The notes under the pieces were generated by a model. It was not told where the DNA came from. It was given only the letters and a program-made list of their open reading frames with translations, and did not search any database. Of a stretch of 64,000 bases of DNA, positions 7,864 through 16,855 are shown one piece after another. The position numbers were made by a program, and so were the translations under genes. Source of the DNA: SSF14 sp046331245 (GTDB lineage: Bacteria > Actinomycetota > Acidimicrobiia > Acidimicrobiales > Microtrichaceae). Position 1 is the first letter of the stretch; each line of letters opens with the position of its first letter. The stretch spans positions 372,001 to 436,000 of the forward strand of contig JAXLRH010000001.1 in the NCBI GenBank assembly GCA_046331245.1, in the 5' to 3' direction.

Positions 7864-8652
7864 ATGACTGAAGTTCCCGAACATCTCCTCAAGCGAGCAC
7901 AGGCGGCGAAGGAGAAGGCTGCATCGAAGTCGGCCGAGGCCGCCGCTCCCGCGGAGGCCGCAGCGCCGGCCGCCTCGGAGAGCGCCGGCGACAGCCGCAT
8001 CCCCGCGCACCTGCTCGAGCGGTCGAAGGCCGCGAAGGCGCGCAAGGAAGGTGGCGCGGCTGCCGACGCCGGCGGCGGTGCGGTCGCCACGGTCGCTCCC
8101 GCGTCCGGTGGCGGCTCGGTGGCGGTGCCCACGGCGCCGTTGGCGACCGGCCCCGGTGGTCACACCCAGCGACTGCTCACCGTCGTCAAGTCCGGCTCGA
8201 TCCAGGACGTGAAGGCGAAGCCGCAGGACAAGGTGCACACCTGGCCCCACCTGCTCATCATCGAGTTCGCCTCGGCTCTGTTCATCCTGGCGTTCACCAC
8301 GATCTTCTCGGTCTTCGTGAACGCTCCGCTCCTCGAGCTGGCCGACGTCAACAAGACGCCGAACCCCTCGAAGGCGCCGTGGTACTTCCTCGGCCTCCAG
8401 GAGCTCCTCACGATGTTCCACCCGATGGTCGCCGGTGTGACCATCCCCGGCATGGGCATCTTCCTGCTCATCCTCGCCCCCTACGTCGACAAGAACCCGT
8501 CGAACAAGCCCGAGGATCGCAAGTTCGCCATCGCCCTCATGACCGTCCACCTCATGTTCTGGGCAGTCCTGGTCATGATCGGCTCGTTCTTCCGTGGTCC
8601 GGGCTTCAACTTCACGCTGCCGTGGCGTGACGGGCTGTTCTTCGACCTGTGA
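7864..8652 (+). CDS. Cytochrome b C-terminal subunit (subunit IV-like) with PEHLL extension
   Basis: The last 160 residues form the three-helix C-terminal part of cytochrome b and carry NPSKAPWYFLGLQELL, the Qo-site motif equivalent to PEWY. The Glu of PEWY is replaced, as in many menaquinol-type complexes. The first 95 residues are unusual: MTEVPEHLLKRAQAAKEK, then an Ala-rich linker, then a second copy DSRIPAHLLERSKAAKARK, then a Gly/Ala linker. The same segment opens the cytochrome c at 5616. It may be a docking or assembly element. It works with the preceding b6-type subunit to oxidise quinol. Confidence 0.9.
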   Translation: MTEVPEHLLKRAQAAKEKAASKSAEAAAPAEAAAPAASESAGDSRIPAHLLERSKAAKARKEGGAAADAGGGAVATVAPASGGGSVAVPTAPLATGPGGHTQRLLTVVKSGSIQDVKAKPQDKVHTWPHLLIIEFASALFILAFTTIFSVFVNAPLLELADVNKTPNPSKAPWYFLGLQELLTMFHPMVAGVTIPGMGIFLLILAPYVDKNPSNKPEDRKFAIALMTVHLMFWAVLVMIGSFFRGPGFNFTLPWRDGLFFDL

Positions 8653-8698
8653 TGCCGTCTGTTCGTGTGATCCCGCTCGCCTGTGTGAAAGGTGCAAC

Positions 8699-9550
8699 GT
8701 GCCTGCTTTCGTAGTCGTCGCCATCGTCATCATCGTGATCGCCGCCGCCGCGCTCGTGGCCTCGGCGGCGCGCCGCCGCGACCTCGGCTCGGCCACCGGT
8801 CAGCTCTCCCGCGAGACGCTCAAGCGTGACGCCAGCCGGCGGGCAGAGGCCCCCGAGCTCGTCGCCGTCGGCGCCACCGGCAAGGAGATCGAGCGTGCCG
8901 TCGCCGCCGGTCGCTCCGAGGCCGTCGTGCCCGCCGCGTCGGTGTCGCCGACCGTCTGGATCCCGCCGGACCCCGAGACCATCGGCGTCACCCGTCGTCA
9001 GTTCCTCAACCGCTCGATCATCACGATGATGAGCCTGGCCATCGCCACCTTCGCCGCCGGCGCGTTCACCGCGTTCCTCTGGCCCACGGGCGCCGGCGGC
9101 TTCGGCAGCAAGCTCCGCGTCGGCAAGGTCACCGACCTCATCGCCGAGGTGCAGAAGAACGGCGGCTTCCTCTACAAGCCCGAGGGTCGCATGTGGCTGG
9201 TGCAGTACCCCGACGTCGCGCTGCCCAAGGGCCGCATCGCCTACAAGGGCCAGGCCTCGCTCCCGGGCATGGAGAAGGGCATCCTCGCCCTCTACCAGAA
9301 GTGCGTGCACCTCGGCTGCCGCGTGCCCTCGTGCGCCACGTCGAAGTGGTTCGAGTGCCCGTGCCACGGCAGCCAGTACAACCAGGTCGGCGAGAAGAAG
9401 GGCGGCCCCGCCCCCCGTGGTCTCGACCGATTCGCCATGGAGGTCTCGCCCGACGGTGTGCTCACCGTGAACACCGGGATGATCATCCAGGGCCCGCCCA
9501 TCGGTACCAACACCACCGGCCAGGAAGCTCAGGGACCCCACTGCGTGTAG
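8699..9550 (+). CDS. Rieske iron-sulfur subunit with two N-terminal helices
   Basis: This 283-residue protein carries the [2Fe-2S] cluster that takes the first electron from quinol at the Qo site. Ligands are visible: C202 and H204 in CVHLGC, C220 and H223 in CPCHGS, with C207 and C222 as the disulfide pair. An extra helix lies at residues 4-21, then a soluble region, then a Tat-like motif TRRQFLNRS (about residues 100-108) directly before the second helix. The GTG at 8699 has AAAGG six to seven bases upstream. A longer upstream frame back to 8594 only overlaps the previous gene. Confidence 0.92.
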   Translation: MPAFVVVAIVIIVIAAAALVASAARRRDLGSATGQLSRETLKRDASRRAEAPELVAVGATGKEIERAVAAGRSEAVVPAASVSPTVWIPPDPETIGVTRRQFLNRSIITMMSLAIATFAAGAFTAFLWPTGAGGFGSKLRVGKVTDLIAEVQKNGGFLYKPEGRMWLVQYPDVALPKGRIAYKGQASLPGMEKGILALYQKCVHLGCRVPSCATSKWFECPCHGSQYNQVGEKKGGPAPRGLDRFAMEVSPDGVLTVNTGMIIQGPPIGTNTTGQEAQGPHCV

Positions 9551-9626
9551 CAGTGGCCGCTCACAAGGATCCATTCATGCCATCGCACGACACCACGCGG
9601 CTCGAGAGGAAAGGTAGCGCCCCCCG

Positions 9627-10826
9627 ATGATCGCGCTCATGACCACCCAACGTTCGTTCGCGTACGTCATCCTCGCCATCGTCTTCATCGGCGGCGCGTT
9701 CATCGCGCTCACGCAGATGCGCAAGGGCAAGGCCGAGCTCGGCTCCGAGATCGAGCTCGCCGCGAACCGCAAGCAGTACCTGCCCGACGAGGAGCTCGAG
9801 GGTCCGCAGCTCAACAAGGCGCTGTGGGCGAGCTTCGGCCTCCTGGTGATCATCGCCATCGCGCTGCCGATGTACTGGCTCGCCGAGCCGGGCCGTCAGG
9901 ACGGCGCCAAGGAGAACTACGCCGAGATCTTCACCGAGCGTGGCCTCACGATGTACACGACCGGCGCCCAGTGCGTGAACTGCCACGGCCCCAAGGGCGT
10001 GGGCGGCGCGGCGAAGTTCGTGGTCACGGACGAGAACGGCGCCTACGTGTCGAGCGTGAGCTGGACGGCCCCGGCGCTCAACACCCTGATGTACCGCTTC
10101 TCGGTGCCCGAGGTGAAGGACATCCTCACCTACGGCCGTCCGGGCTCGCCGATGCCGGCGTGGGGCGTGAAGGGCGGCGGTCCCAACACCGACCAGCAGC
10201 TCGCCACCGTGATCCAGTACCTGTGGACGGTGCAGCTCACGCCCGACGAGATGCACAAGGAGGTCGACGACGCCGTCAAGGGTCTCGACAAGGGCCTCTA
10301 CGACCGCATGATGGCCGTCCGGAAGAAGAACGAGAAGGTCATCGACCCCGCGGGCAAGGACTTCGTGCGCCTCGACCGCAAGGACGAGCTGATGCTCGGC
10401 GAGTTCCTCTTCTCCCTGAACGACGCCACGACCGGCACCAACAGCTTCTCCTGCGCCCGCTGCCACGTGCCCGGCGCCTCGTTCGGCAAGCCGTGGTTCC
10501 CGGTCGACAAGATCGCGAAGGGCCGCTACGCCCCGAACCTGATCGGCATCGAGAACACCCTCACCGAGAAGCAGCACTTCCTGCTCGTCATGAACGGCAG
10601 TGAGTTCGGCAAGCTCTACGGCTCGGTGAGCCTCGGCTCCGGCAAGATGCCCGGCTTCGGCGTGAACGCCAACAACGGCACCACCGACGATGTCCGCAAG
10701 TTCGGCACGGCCGGCATGCTCAGCCCCGAGCAGGTCTGGTCCATCGTGACCTACGAGCGAAACCTGTCCGTCGAGCGTCCCGATCTGACGGGCCTCGCGA
10801 CGGCCAACACGGAAGGCAAGAGCTGA
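9627..10826 (+). CDS. Dihaem cytochrome c subunit of the bc complex
   Basis: The 399-residue product has two transmembrane helices (about residues 12-28 and 67-86) and two cytochrome c domains. The haem sites are CVNCH (C116 to H120) and CARCH (C276 to H280). Likely axial Met residues are in GSPMPAWG and GKMPGFG. Two-haem c subunits (QcrC/CcII types) replace cytochrome c1 in actinobacterial complexes and pass electrons directly to an oxidase. This one is larger than corynebacterial QcrC and carries its domains further from the membrane. The ATG has GAGGAAAGG somewhat far upstream (about 14 bases). Its stop shares one base with the next start (TGATG). Confidence 0.9.
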   Translation: MIALMTTQRSFAYVILAIVFIGGAFIALTQMRKGKAELGSEIELAANRKQYLPDEELEGPQLNKALWASFGLLVIIAIALPMYWLAEPGRQDGAKENYAEIFTERGLTMYTTGAQCVNCHGPKGVGGAAKFVVTDENGAYVSSVSWTAPALNTLMYRFSVPEVKDILTYGRPGSPMPAWGVKGGGPNTDQQLATVIQYLWTVQLTPDEMHKEVDDAVKGLDKGLYDRMMAVRKKNEKVIDPAGKDFVRLDRKDELMLGEFLFSLNDATTGTNSFSCARCHVPGASFGKPWFPVDKIAKGRYAPNLIGIENTLTEKQHFLLVMNGSEFGKLYGSVSLGSGKMPGFGVNANNGTTDDVRKFGTAGMLSPEQVWSIVTYERNLSVERPDLTGLATANTEGKS

Positions 10827-11944
10827 TGGGTGGCCTGGCAATGATCGGCGCGATTGCGTTCGACCCCACCGTTCGCGGCATCCTCGTCGTCGTGACGGGC
10901 ACGACCGTCCTGATGGGATCGATCTTCATGATCCTGTCGACGAACTCGGGCGTGCGCGTGGGCGCGCTCATCGCCCTCTCGGCGTTGTTCGGTTGGATGA
11001 CGCTCATGGGCAGCGTCTGGGTGATCTACGGCATCGGCCTCAAGGGCCGTGACCCGGCCTGGATGCCCACCGACGTGAACTACAGCCGCGACACCCCGAT
11101 CACCGGCGTGCCCGAGATGGCCAAGCTGCCGGCCGAGGAGAAGCTCCCCGATCCGGAGGCGCTGCTCGAGTCGAAGCCGCTGCTGCACGCGCTGGCCCTC
11201 GGCTCGGAGGGCGCGACCTACAAGCCGGTCACGCTCACGAAGCTCAAGACCGTGATCCAGCCGCTCGTCACCATCTCGCCGCTGAACCTGGCGCCGACGC
11301 TGCCGAAGGCCAAGAAGGAGGCCGCCGACATCCTGGCGGACAACCCCGACGTGGCGGCGCTCATCGACGCCGGCGGCGAGAAGCTCAGCAAGGTGGTCCA
11401 CCAGCAGGCCGATCAGCTCCGCGAGGAGATCGAGGCCCCGCTCGGCGGTTGGTGCCTGCTCACCGAGTCCGATCCCCGACGTGGCGAGGCGCAGGCCTCG
11501 GCCGACGCCGAGCTGATCGCGGCGAAGGCGTTCGGCGATGCCACCACCTCCGCCAACTACATCGTGAAGGACGTGTTCTTCTACGGCGGCAAGGAGCCCT
11601 GCAACCCCATCACCGAGCAGGACTCGTTCCAGCAGGCGTGGCACCGCATCCACAACACGTTCGAGATCAAGAACCCGCCGCTCCTCGCCGCCGTCACCGT
11701 CGTCAAGACGATCGACTTCCCGGCGATCGACGGCCAGGCGCCGCCTCCCGCGACCGCCGAGCCCCGTGCCTCGGACGTCACGGTGGTCATGCTGCGCAAC
11801 CTCGGCAACAAGCGGTTCATCCCGTTCATGTTCGCCCTCGCCAACCTGATCGGCTTCGTGGTCGTCACGACGATGCTCCACTACCGGGACAAGCAGGCGA
11901 TGGCCGTTCGCGCCGCCTTCAGCGGAGCGGGCAAGGGCAAGTAG
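10826..11944 (+). CDS. Membrane protein between the bc complex and nuo operon, unknown
   Basis: A 372-residue protein with two close N-terminal helices (about residues 14-37 and 44-68), a soluble domain of about 260 residues with two cysteines (GGWCLL and EPCNP) that could pair, and one C-terminal helix (about 335-356). With both ends in the membrane and a large, probably external, middle it resembles an assembly or supercomplex-linking subunit. I do not recognise the family. The ATG shares one base with the cytochrome c stop, so translation is coupled, and nuoA follows after two bases. It therefore sits exactly at the junction of the two complexes. Confidence 0.8.
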   Translation: MGGLAMIGAIAFDPTVRGILVVVTGTTVLMGSIFMILSTNSGVRVGALIALSALFGWMTLMGSVWVIYGIGLKGRDPAWMPTDVNYSRDTPITGVPEMAKLPAEEKLPDPEALLESKPLLHALALGSEGATYKPVTLTKLKTVIQPLVTISPLNLAPTLPKAKKEAADILADNPDVAALIDAGGEKLSKVVHQQADQLREEIEAPLGGWCLLTESDPRRGEAQASADAELIAAKAFGDATTSANYIVKDVFFYGGKEPCNPITEQDSFQQAWHRIHNTFEIKNPPLLAAVTVVKTIDFPAIDGQAPPPATAEPRASDVTVVMLRNLGNKRFIPFMFALANLIGFVVVTTMLHYRDKQAMAVRAAFSGAGKGK

Positions 11945-11946
11945 CA

Positions 11947-12459
11947 GTGGGTCAGTACCTCCCGATCGTCGTGCTGCTGGTCCTCGCGGGGCTCTTCGCG
12001 GCGATCAGCCTCCTGGCGTCGAAGATCCTGAACCCGGCGCGGCTCACGCCGGCGCAGACCGCTCCGTACGAGTGCGGCATCGTCGACCAGACGCAGCCGC
12101 CCGAGCGGTTCCCGGTGCGCTTCTACCTGGTGGCGATGATCTTCATCGTGTTCGACATCGAGATCATCTTCCTCTACCCGTTCACGACCGTGTACCACCG
12201 GCTCGGCACGTTCGGGCTCGTGGCGATCATCGAGTTCGCGGTGGCCGTGTTCGCGTCGTTCCTGTACCTCATCGCCAACGGCGCCCTCGACTGGGGCCCG
12301 CTCAAGCAGGCCCGTCACAGCGAGCTGGTCGTCGGTGCCACCCGCACCTCGGGCTCGACGGTTCGCCGGGTCGGCCTCGAGGGTCGCGAGACCGTCGACG
12401 AGGCGCTGGCCGACCACACCTACGCCGATCCCGACGGCCCCTCGCACGAGGCCGCCTGA
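11947..12459 (+). CDS. nuoA: NADH-quinone oxidoreductase subunit A
   Basis: Small membrane subunit of complex I, next to the quinone chamber. Of 170 residues, the first 120 match the family: three helices, the ECGI motif around residue 42 and the acidic FDIEIIFLYPF in helix 2. The last 45 residues (from about VGATRTSG) are an extra soluble tail, since typical NuoA is 115-140 long. The GTG start lies two bases after the previous stop, so the nuo operon probably continues from the bc cluster. The TGA shares one base with nuoB. Confidence 0.93.
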   Translation: MGQYLPIVVLLVLAGLFAAISLLASKILNPARLTPAQTAPYECGIVDQTQPPERFPVRFYLVAMIFIVFDIEIIFLYPFTTVYHRLGTFGLVAIIEFAVAVFASFLYLIANGALDWGPLKQARHSELVVGATRTSGSTVRRVGLEGRETVDEALADHTYADPDGPSHEAA

Positions 12460-13055
12460 TGGGGTTGATCTCCGACGTCGCCGACGACGGGCTCGGCGGC
12501 CTGCAGCACAACTTCGTCACCGGCAAGATCGAGGATCTCGTCCGCTGGTCGCGCGCCCGCAGCTGCTGGCCCGCCACGTTCGGCCTCGCGTGCTGCGCGA
12601 TCGAGATGATGGGTGCCGGCGGCTCGCACTACGACCTCGCCCGGTACGGCATGGAGGTCTTCCGTGCGTCGCCCCGTCAGGCCGACCTCATGATCGTGGC
12701 CGGACGCGTCAGCCAGAAGATGGCGCCCGTGCTCCGTCAGATCTACGACCAGATGATGGAACCCAAGTGGGTCATCTCCATGGGCGTGTGCGCCTCGAGC
12801 GGCGGCATGTTCAACAACTACGCGCTGGTGCAGGGCGTCGACACCGTCGTTCCCGTGGACGTGTACGCGCCCGGCTGCCCTCCCGGCCCGGAGACGCTGA
12901 TGCACGCCATCCTCACGCTGCACCACAAGATCGAGACGGGTGAGCTGCTGGCGCGCCGCGAGGCCACCGGTGGCGGCGCCGGCATCGTCGTCCCGCAGCT
13001 GGACGGCCAGGCGGGCGGACAGGCCGTGACGCTCGGGGCGGGGTCGCCCGCATGA
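12459..13055 (+). CDS. nuoB: NADH-quinone oxidoreductase subunit B
   Basis: Carries iron-sulfur cluster N2, the last carrier before quinone. The 198-residue protein has the four cluster cysteines: the adjacent C45 and C46 in GLACCAIEMM, C111 in MGVCASSGGMF, and C140 in YAPGCPPGPE. A Gly/Ala-rich tail of about 30 residues follows. The ATG shares one base with the nuoA stop, and nuoC overlaps by ATGA. Confidence 0.96.
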   Translation: MGLISDVADDGLGGLQHNFVTGKIEDLVRWSRARSCWPATFGLACCAIEMMGAGGSHYDLARYGMEVFRASPRQADLMIVAGRVSQKMAPVLRQIYDQMMEPKWVISMGVCASSGGMFNNYALVQGVDTVVPVDVYAPGCPPGPETLMHAILTLHHKIETGELLARREATGGGAGIVVPQLDGQAGGQAVTLGAGSPA

Positions 13056-13585
13056 GCGACGCCCCCGATGTCGCCGAGGCGGAGCCCGAGGCACCCGAAC
13101 CCGAACCGGAGCCGGAGCGCCTGCACGGCGCACTGGTCGTGCACGATCGCGGTACCACCGTGCTGCACTGCGCCGCCGGCGAGCTCGTCGCACTGGTCAC
13201 GGCCCTCCGCGCCGATGGCTACTGGCAGTGCATCGACCTGTGCGCCGTCGACTACCTCACGCACCCCGGCCGCACCACGCTGCCGGCCGGCGTCGAGCCG
13301 CAGCGCTTCGAGGTCGTCGTGTCGCTCCTCAACCACCGCGCCGGCACCCGCGTGCGCATCCGCGTGCAGGTGCCCGAGTCGGAGCCGGTCGTGCCTACGC
13401 TGTTCTTCCTGCATCCCGGCGTCGAGGCGATGGAGCGCGAGGCCTGGGACCTCTTCGGCATCACGTTCGAGGGCCACCCCGACATGACGCGCATCCTGCT
13501 CCCCGACGAGTGGTCGGGGCACCCGCTCCGCAAGGACCACGCCATCGGCAAGATCCCCGTTCAATTCAAGGGGGCTCCCTCGTGA
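13052..13585 (+). CDS. nuoC: NADH-quinone oxidoreductase subunit C
   Basis: Peripheral-arm 30-kDa subunit of complex I. The 177-residue protein starts with an acidic, Pro/Glu-rich stretch (residues 5-23) and then has the family core, with the signature EREAWDLFGITFEGHPDMTR around residue 131 and LLPDEWSGHPLRKD after it. nuoC and nuoD are separate genes here. Overlaps are ATGA with nuoB and GTGA with nuoD. Confidence 0.94.
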   Translation: MSDAPDVAEAEPEAPEPEPEPERLHGALVVHDRGTTVLHCAAGELVALVTALRADGYWQCIDLCAVDYLTHPGRTTLPAGVEPQRFEVVVSLLNHRAGTRVRIRVQVPESEPVVPTLFFLHPGVEAMEREAWDLFGITFEGHPDMTRILLPDEWSGHPLRKDHAIGKIPVQFKGAPS

Positions 13586-14868
13586 GCGCCGCCACCACCG
13601 ACACCCAGAAGCTCGACGCCGCGCTCGAGCACCTCACCAAGGACCACTCGGTGCTCCGTCTGTCCGAGACCGAGGCCGAGCGCCGTTCGGGCTACCAGCC
13701 CGACAGTGAGCGGATGATCATGAACATGGGTCCCCAGCACCCGTCGACGCACGGCGTGCTGCGACTCGTGCTGGAGCTCGAGGGCGAGACCGTCACGCGG
13801 TCCAAGCCGGTGATCGGGTACCTCCACACCGGCATGGAGAAGACCGGCGAGGACCTCACGTACACCCAGGGCGGCACCAACGTCACCCGCATGGACTACG
13901 CGTCGCCGCTGTTCAACGAGCTGGTGTTCTCGATGGCGACCGAGCAGCTGCTCGGCATCGAGGTGCCGGAGCGGGCGCAGTGGATCCGCATGCTGATGTG
14001 CGAGATGAACCGCCTCAGCTCCCACCTGCTGTTCATGGCCACCAACGGCATGGACCTTGGCGCCGTGTCGATGATGCTGTACGGCTGGCGCGAGCGCGAG
14101 GAGGTGCTGCGGTTCTTCGAGACCGTCACCGGCCTCCGCATGAACCACAACTACATCCGCCCCGGCGGTGTCGCCGCCGACCTGCCCGACGGCTGGCGCG
14201 ACGACGTCGCGAAGATCCTCGACACCCTGCCGTCGCGGCTCGAGGAATTCGACACCCTGCTCACCGGCCAGCCCATCTGGCGTGAGCGCCTGCAGGGCGT
14301 CGGCGTGATCACCGCCGAGGAGGCGTTGGCGCTCGGCGCCACCGGGCCCATCCTCCGCTCCACCGGGTTCGCCTGGGACCTCCGTCGCGATCAGCCGTAC
14401 CTCCAGTACGACAAGGTCGACTTCGACGTCATCGTCGGCACCTACGGCGACTGCTTCGATCGCTACGCGATCCGCCTCGCCGAGATCCACGAGTCGATCC
14501 GCATCGTCTGGCAGATCCTCGACCAGATGCCGACGGGCGACTACCGCATCCAGGACAAGAAGGTGACCCCGCCGCCGCGGGCCCGCATCGACGAGTCGAT
14601 GGAAGCGCTCATCCACCACTTCAAGATCTTCACCGAGGGCTTCAAGGTGCCCGAGGGCGAGGTGTACGCCGCCGTCGAATCGCCCCGGGGCGAGCTGGGC
14701 TGCTACATCGTGTCCGACGGTTCGGCGAAGCCCTACCGCATGCACATCCGTGGACCCTCGTTCGTGAACCTGCAGACACTCCCTCACCTCATGCGCGACA
14801 GCCTCATCGCCGACACGGTCGCGATCGTCAGCTCGGTCGACCCCATCATGGGTGAGGTCGACCGATGA
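13582..14868 (+). CDS. nuoD: NADH-quinone oxidoreductase subunit D
   Basis: The 49-kDa subunit that forms the quinone pocket with NuoB. The 428-residue protein contains MNMGPQHPSTHGVLRL near residue 48, with the quinone-contacting His of the HPSTHG loop, and ESPRGELGCYIVSDG near residue 370. It has an N-terminal extension of about 40 residues. The start chosen is the GTG at 13582 overlapping the nuoC stop. The upstream part of the open frame is the shadow of nuoC. Confidence 0.95.
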   Translation: MSAATTDTQKLDAALEHLTKDHSVLRLSETEAERRSGYQPDSERMIMNMGPQHPSTHGVLRLVLELEGETVTRSKPVIGYLHTGMEKTGEDLTYTQGGTNVTRMDYASPLFNELVFSMATEQLLGIEVPERAQWIRMLMCEMNRLSSHLLFMATNGMDLGAVSMMLYGWREREEVLRFFETVTGLRMNHNYIRPGGVAADLPDGWRDDVAKILDTLPSRLEEFDTLLTGQPIWRERLQGVGVITAEEALALGATGPILRSTGFAWDLRRDQPYLQYDKVDFDVIVGTYGDCFDRYAIRLAEIHESIRIVWQILDQMPTGDYRIQDKKVTPPPRARIDESMEALIHHFKIFTEGFKVPEGEVYAAVESPRGELGCYIVSDGSAKPYRMHIRGPSFVNLQTLPHLMRDSLIADTVAIVSSVDPIMGEVDR

Positions 14869-15494
14869 GCCGCTTCGACGAGGCGAACGAGAAGCTCGCC
14901 CGCGAGATCATCGCCCGCTACCCGCGGCCGAAGTCGGCCACCATCCCGCTCTGCCACCTCGCGCAGGAGCAGGACGGCTACCTCGCCGACGACGCGATCA
15001 CCCACATCGCCGAGCTCGTCGGCATCACGTCCGCGGAGGTGCTCGGCACCGCCTCGTTCTACGAGATGTTCAAGCGCAAGCCCGTCGGTCGCTACCTGGT
15101 CAACGTCTGCACGAACATCAGCTGCCAGCTCCTGGGCGGCGAGGAGCTCCTCGCTCACGCCGAGGAGACGCTGGGCATCAGCGCCGGGGCCACCACCCCC
15201 GACGGCATGTTCACCATCGAGGACGTCGAGTGCATCGCCGCGTGCACCGAGGCGCCCGCCTGCCAGATCAACTACCGGTACCTCCACCAGGTCACCAACG
15301 ACGACTTCGACGGCGTCATCGCCGACATCCGCTCCGGCAAGCGCACCGACATCCCGCCGCACGGCACGCTCGGTCTCGTCCGCCAGGACCTCGGCGCCGA
15401 TCGCATCGCGAACATCACGCCTCCCGAGCAGCAGTCGGAGCCGGCCTGGTACGCCGCCCGCAACGCCGCCTCCAACGCCGGGGGCGAGAAGTGA
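14865..15494 (+). CDS. nuoE: NADH-quinone oxidoreductase subunit E
   Basis: The 24-kDa subunit holding the [2Fe-2S] cluster N1a in the NADH-oxidising module. The 209-residue protein has a helical N-terminal domain and a thioredoxin-like domain with cluster cysteines in CTNISC and CIAAC (C-x4-C and C-x3-C). A tail of about 45 residues follows. The ATG overlaps the nuoD stop and the TGA overlaps the nuoF GTG. Confidence 0.95.
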   Translation: MSRFDEANEKLAREIIARYPRPKSATIPLCHLAQEQDGYLADDAITHIAELVGITSAEVLGTASFYEMFKRKPVGRYLVNVCTNISCQLLGGEELLAHAEETLGISAGATTPDGMFTIEDVECIAACTEAPACQINYRYLHQVTNDDFDGVIADIRSGKRTDIPPHGTLGLVRQDLGADRIANITPPEQQSEPAWYAARNAASNAGGEK

Positions 15495-16855
15495 CCGACC
15501 TCCCCATGAACATCGTCAGCTCGCGCTGGGACGTCGCCGACGCCCACACGCTCGACGTGTACCGCTCGTCCGGCAGCTACCGCGGCTACGCGGGGCTCGA
15601 GGCGGCGCTGACCAAGTCGCCCCAGGAAGTGGGCGACGAGGTGCGCGCCGCGACGGTGCTGGGTCGTGGCGGCGCCGGCTTCCCCGCCGGCACCAAGTGG
15701 GGGTTCTGCCCGCCCGGCGTGTGGCCCCGCTACATCGTCGTCAACGGCGACGAGTCCGAGCCCGGCACCTACAAGGACCGCATCCTCATGGAGCGCGATC
15801 CGCACCAGCTCATCGAGGGTTGCGTGATCGCCGCCTACGCCATCGGCGCAGCGCAGGTGTTCCTGTACGTCCGCGGTGAGATGGCGCACGCGCAGGAGCG
15901 CATCGCCGCCGCGTTGAACGAGGCCTACGCCGCCAACCTCGTCGGCCGCAACATCATGGGCACCGACTTCAGCGTCGACATCGTCCTGCACTGGGGCGCC
16001 GGCGCCTACATCGTGGGCGAGGAGACGGCGCTCATCGAGTCGCTCGAGGGCAACCGCGGCATGCCCCGCCTCAAGCCCCCGTACTTCCCCGCGGCGAAGG
16101 GCCTGTACCTGAAGCCGACGGTCGTGAACAACGTCGAGACGCTCGCGAACCTGCCGTGGCTCATGGTCAACGGCGCCGAGAAGTACAAGGAGTACGGCTC
16201 GGAGGCATCGCCGGGCACGCGCCTCGTCGCGGTGTCGGGCCACGTGAAGAATCCGGGCGTCTTCGAGATCCCGCAGGGCACGACGACGTACCGCGAGCTG
16301 TTCGAGGACGAGCGCTACGGCGGCGGCTACCGCGACGGCCACACGCTCAAGATGTTCATCCCCGGAGGCGCGTCCGCGCCCTGGTTCTTCCCCGAGCAGG
16401 TCGACCTCCCCCTCGAGGGCCGCACCGTCGGCGCCGCCGGCTCCATGCTCGGCTCGGGCGCGATCGTCGTGATGGACGACTCGACCGACGCCGTGAAGGC
16501 CTGCCTCCGCATCGTGCGGTTCTTCGCCCGCGAGTCGTGCGGCAAGTGCTCGCCCTGCCGCGAGGGCACCAGCTGGGAGGAGAAGATCCTCCAGCGCATC
16601 CTCGACGGTCACGGCCGCCCGAGCGACCTCGACCTCCTGCTCGACGTCGCCGACAACATCTCGCCGGGGCCGTACCCCGTCGCCGCCGACCCCGCGAACG
16701 GCGTCGACGCGGTGCCGTTCCCGCCCCGCCAGACCACCATCTGCCCCCTCGGCCCGTCGTCGGTCGCGCCCATCACCTCGGCGCTCAGCCGGTTCCGCCA
16801 CGAGTTCGAGGCGAAGATCACGAAACGCGACCTGATTGCCGTGACCAATGCCTGA
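15491..16855 (+). CDS. nuoF: NADH-quinone oxidoreductase subunit F
   Basis: The NADH- and FMN-binding subunit of complex I. The 454-residue protein shows the glycine-rich GRGGAGFPAGTKW (about residue 58) for FMN/NADH, GDESEPGTYKDR, GAGAYIVGEETALIESLEG, and the N3 [4Fe-4S] cysteines in ESCGKCSPCREG plus TICPLG near the end. The GTG at 15491 overlaps the nuoE stop. The longer upstream frame is a shadow of nuoE. It overlaps nuoG by eight bases. Confidence 0.95.
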   Translation: MTDLPMNIVSSRWDVADAHTLDVYRSSGSYRGYAGLEAALTKSPQEVGDEVRAATVLGRGGAGFPAGTKWGFCPPGVWPRYIVVNGDESEPGTYKDRILMERDPHQLIEGCVIAAYAIGAAQVFLYVRGEMAHAQERIAAALNEAYAANLVGRNIMGTDFSVDIVLHWGAGAYIVGEETALIESLEGNRGMPRLKPPYFPAAKGLYLKPTVVNNVETLANLPWLMVNGAEKYKEYGSEASPGTRLVAVSGHVKNPGVFEIPQGTTTYRELFEDERYGGGYRDGHTLKMFIPGGASAPWFFPEQVDLPLEGRTVGAAGSMLGSGAIVVMDDSTDAVKACLRIVRFFARESCGKCSPCREGTSWEEKILQRILDGHGRPSDLDLLLDVADNISPGPYPVAADPANGVDAVPFPPRQTTICPLGPSSVAPITSALSRFRHEFEAKITKRDLIAVTNA

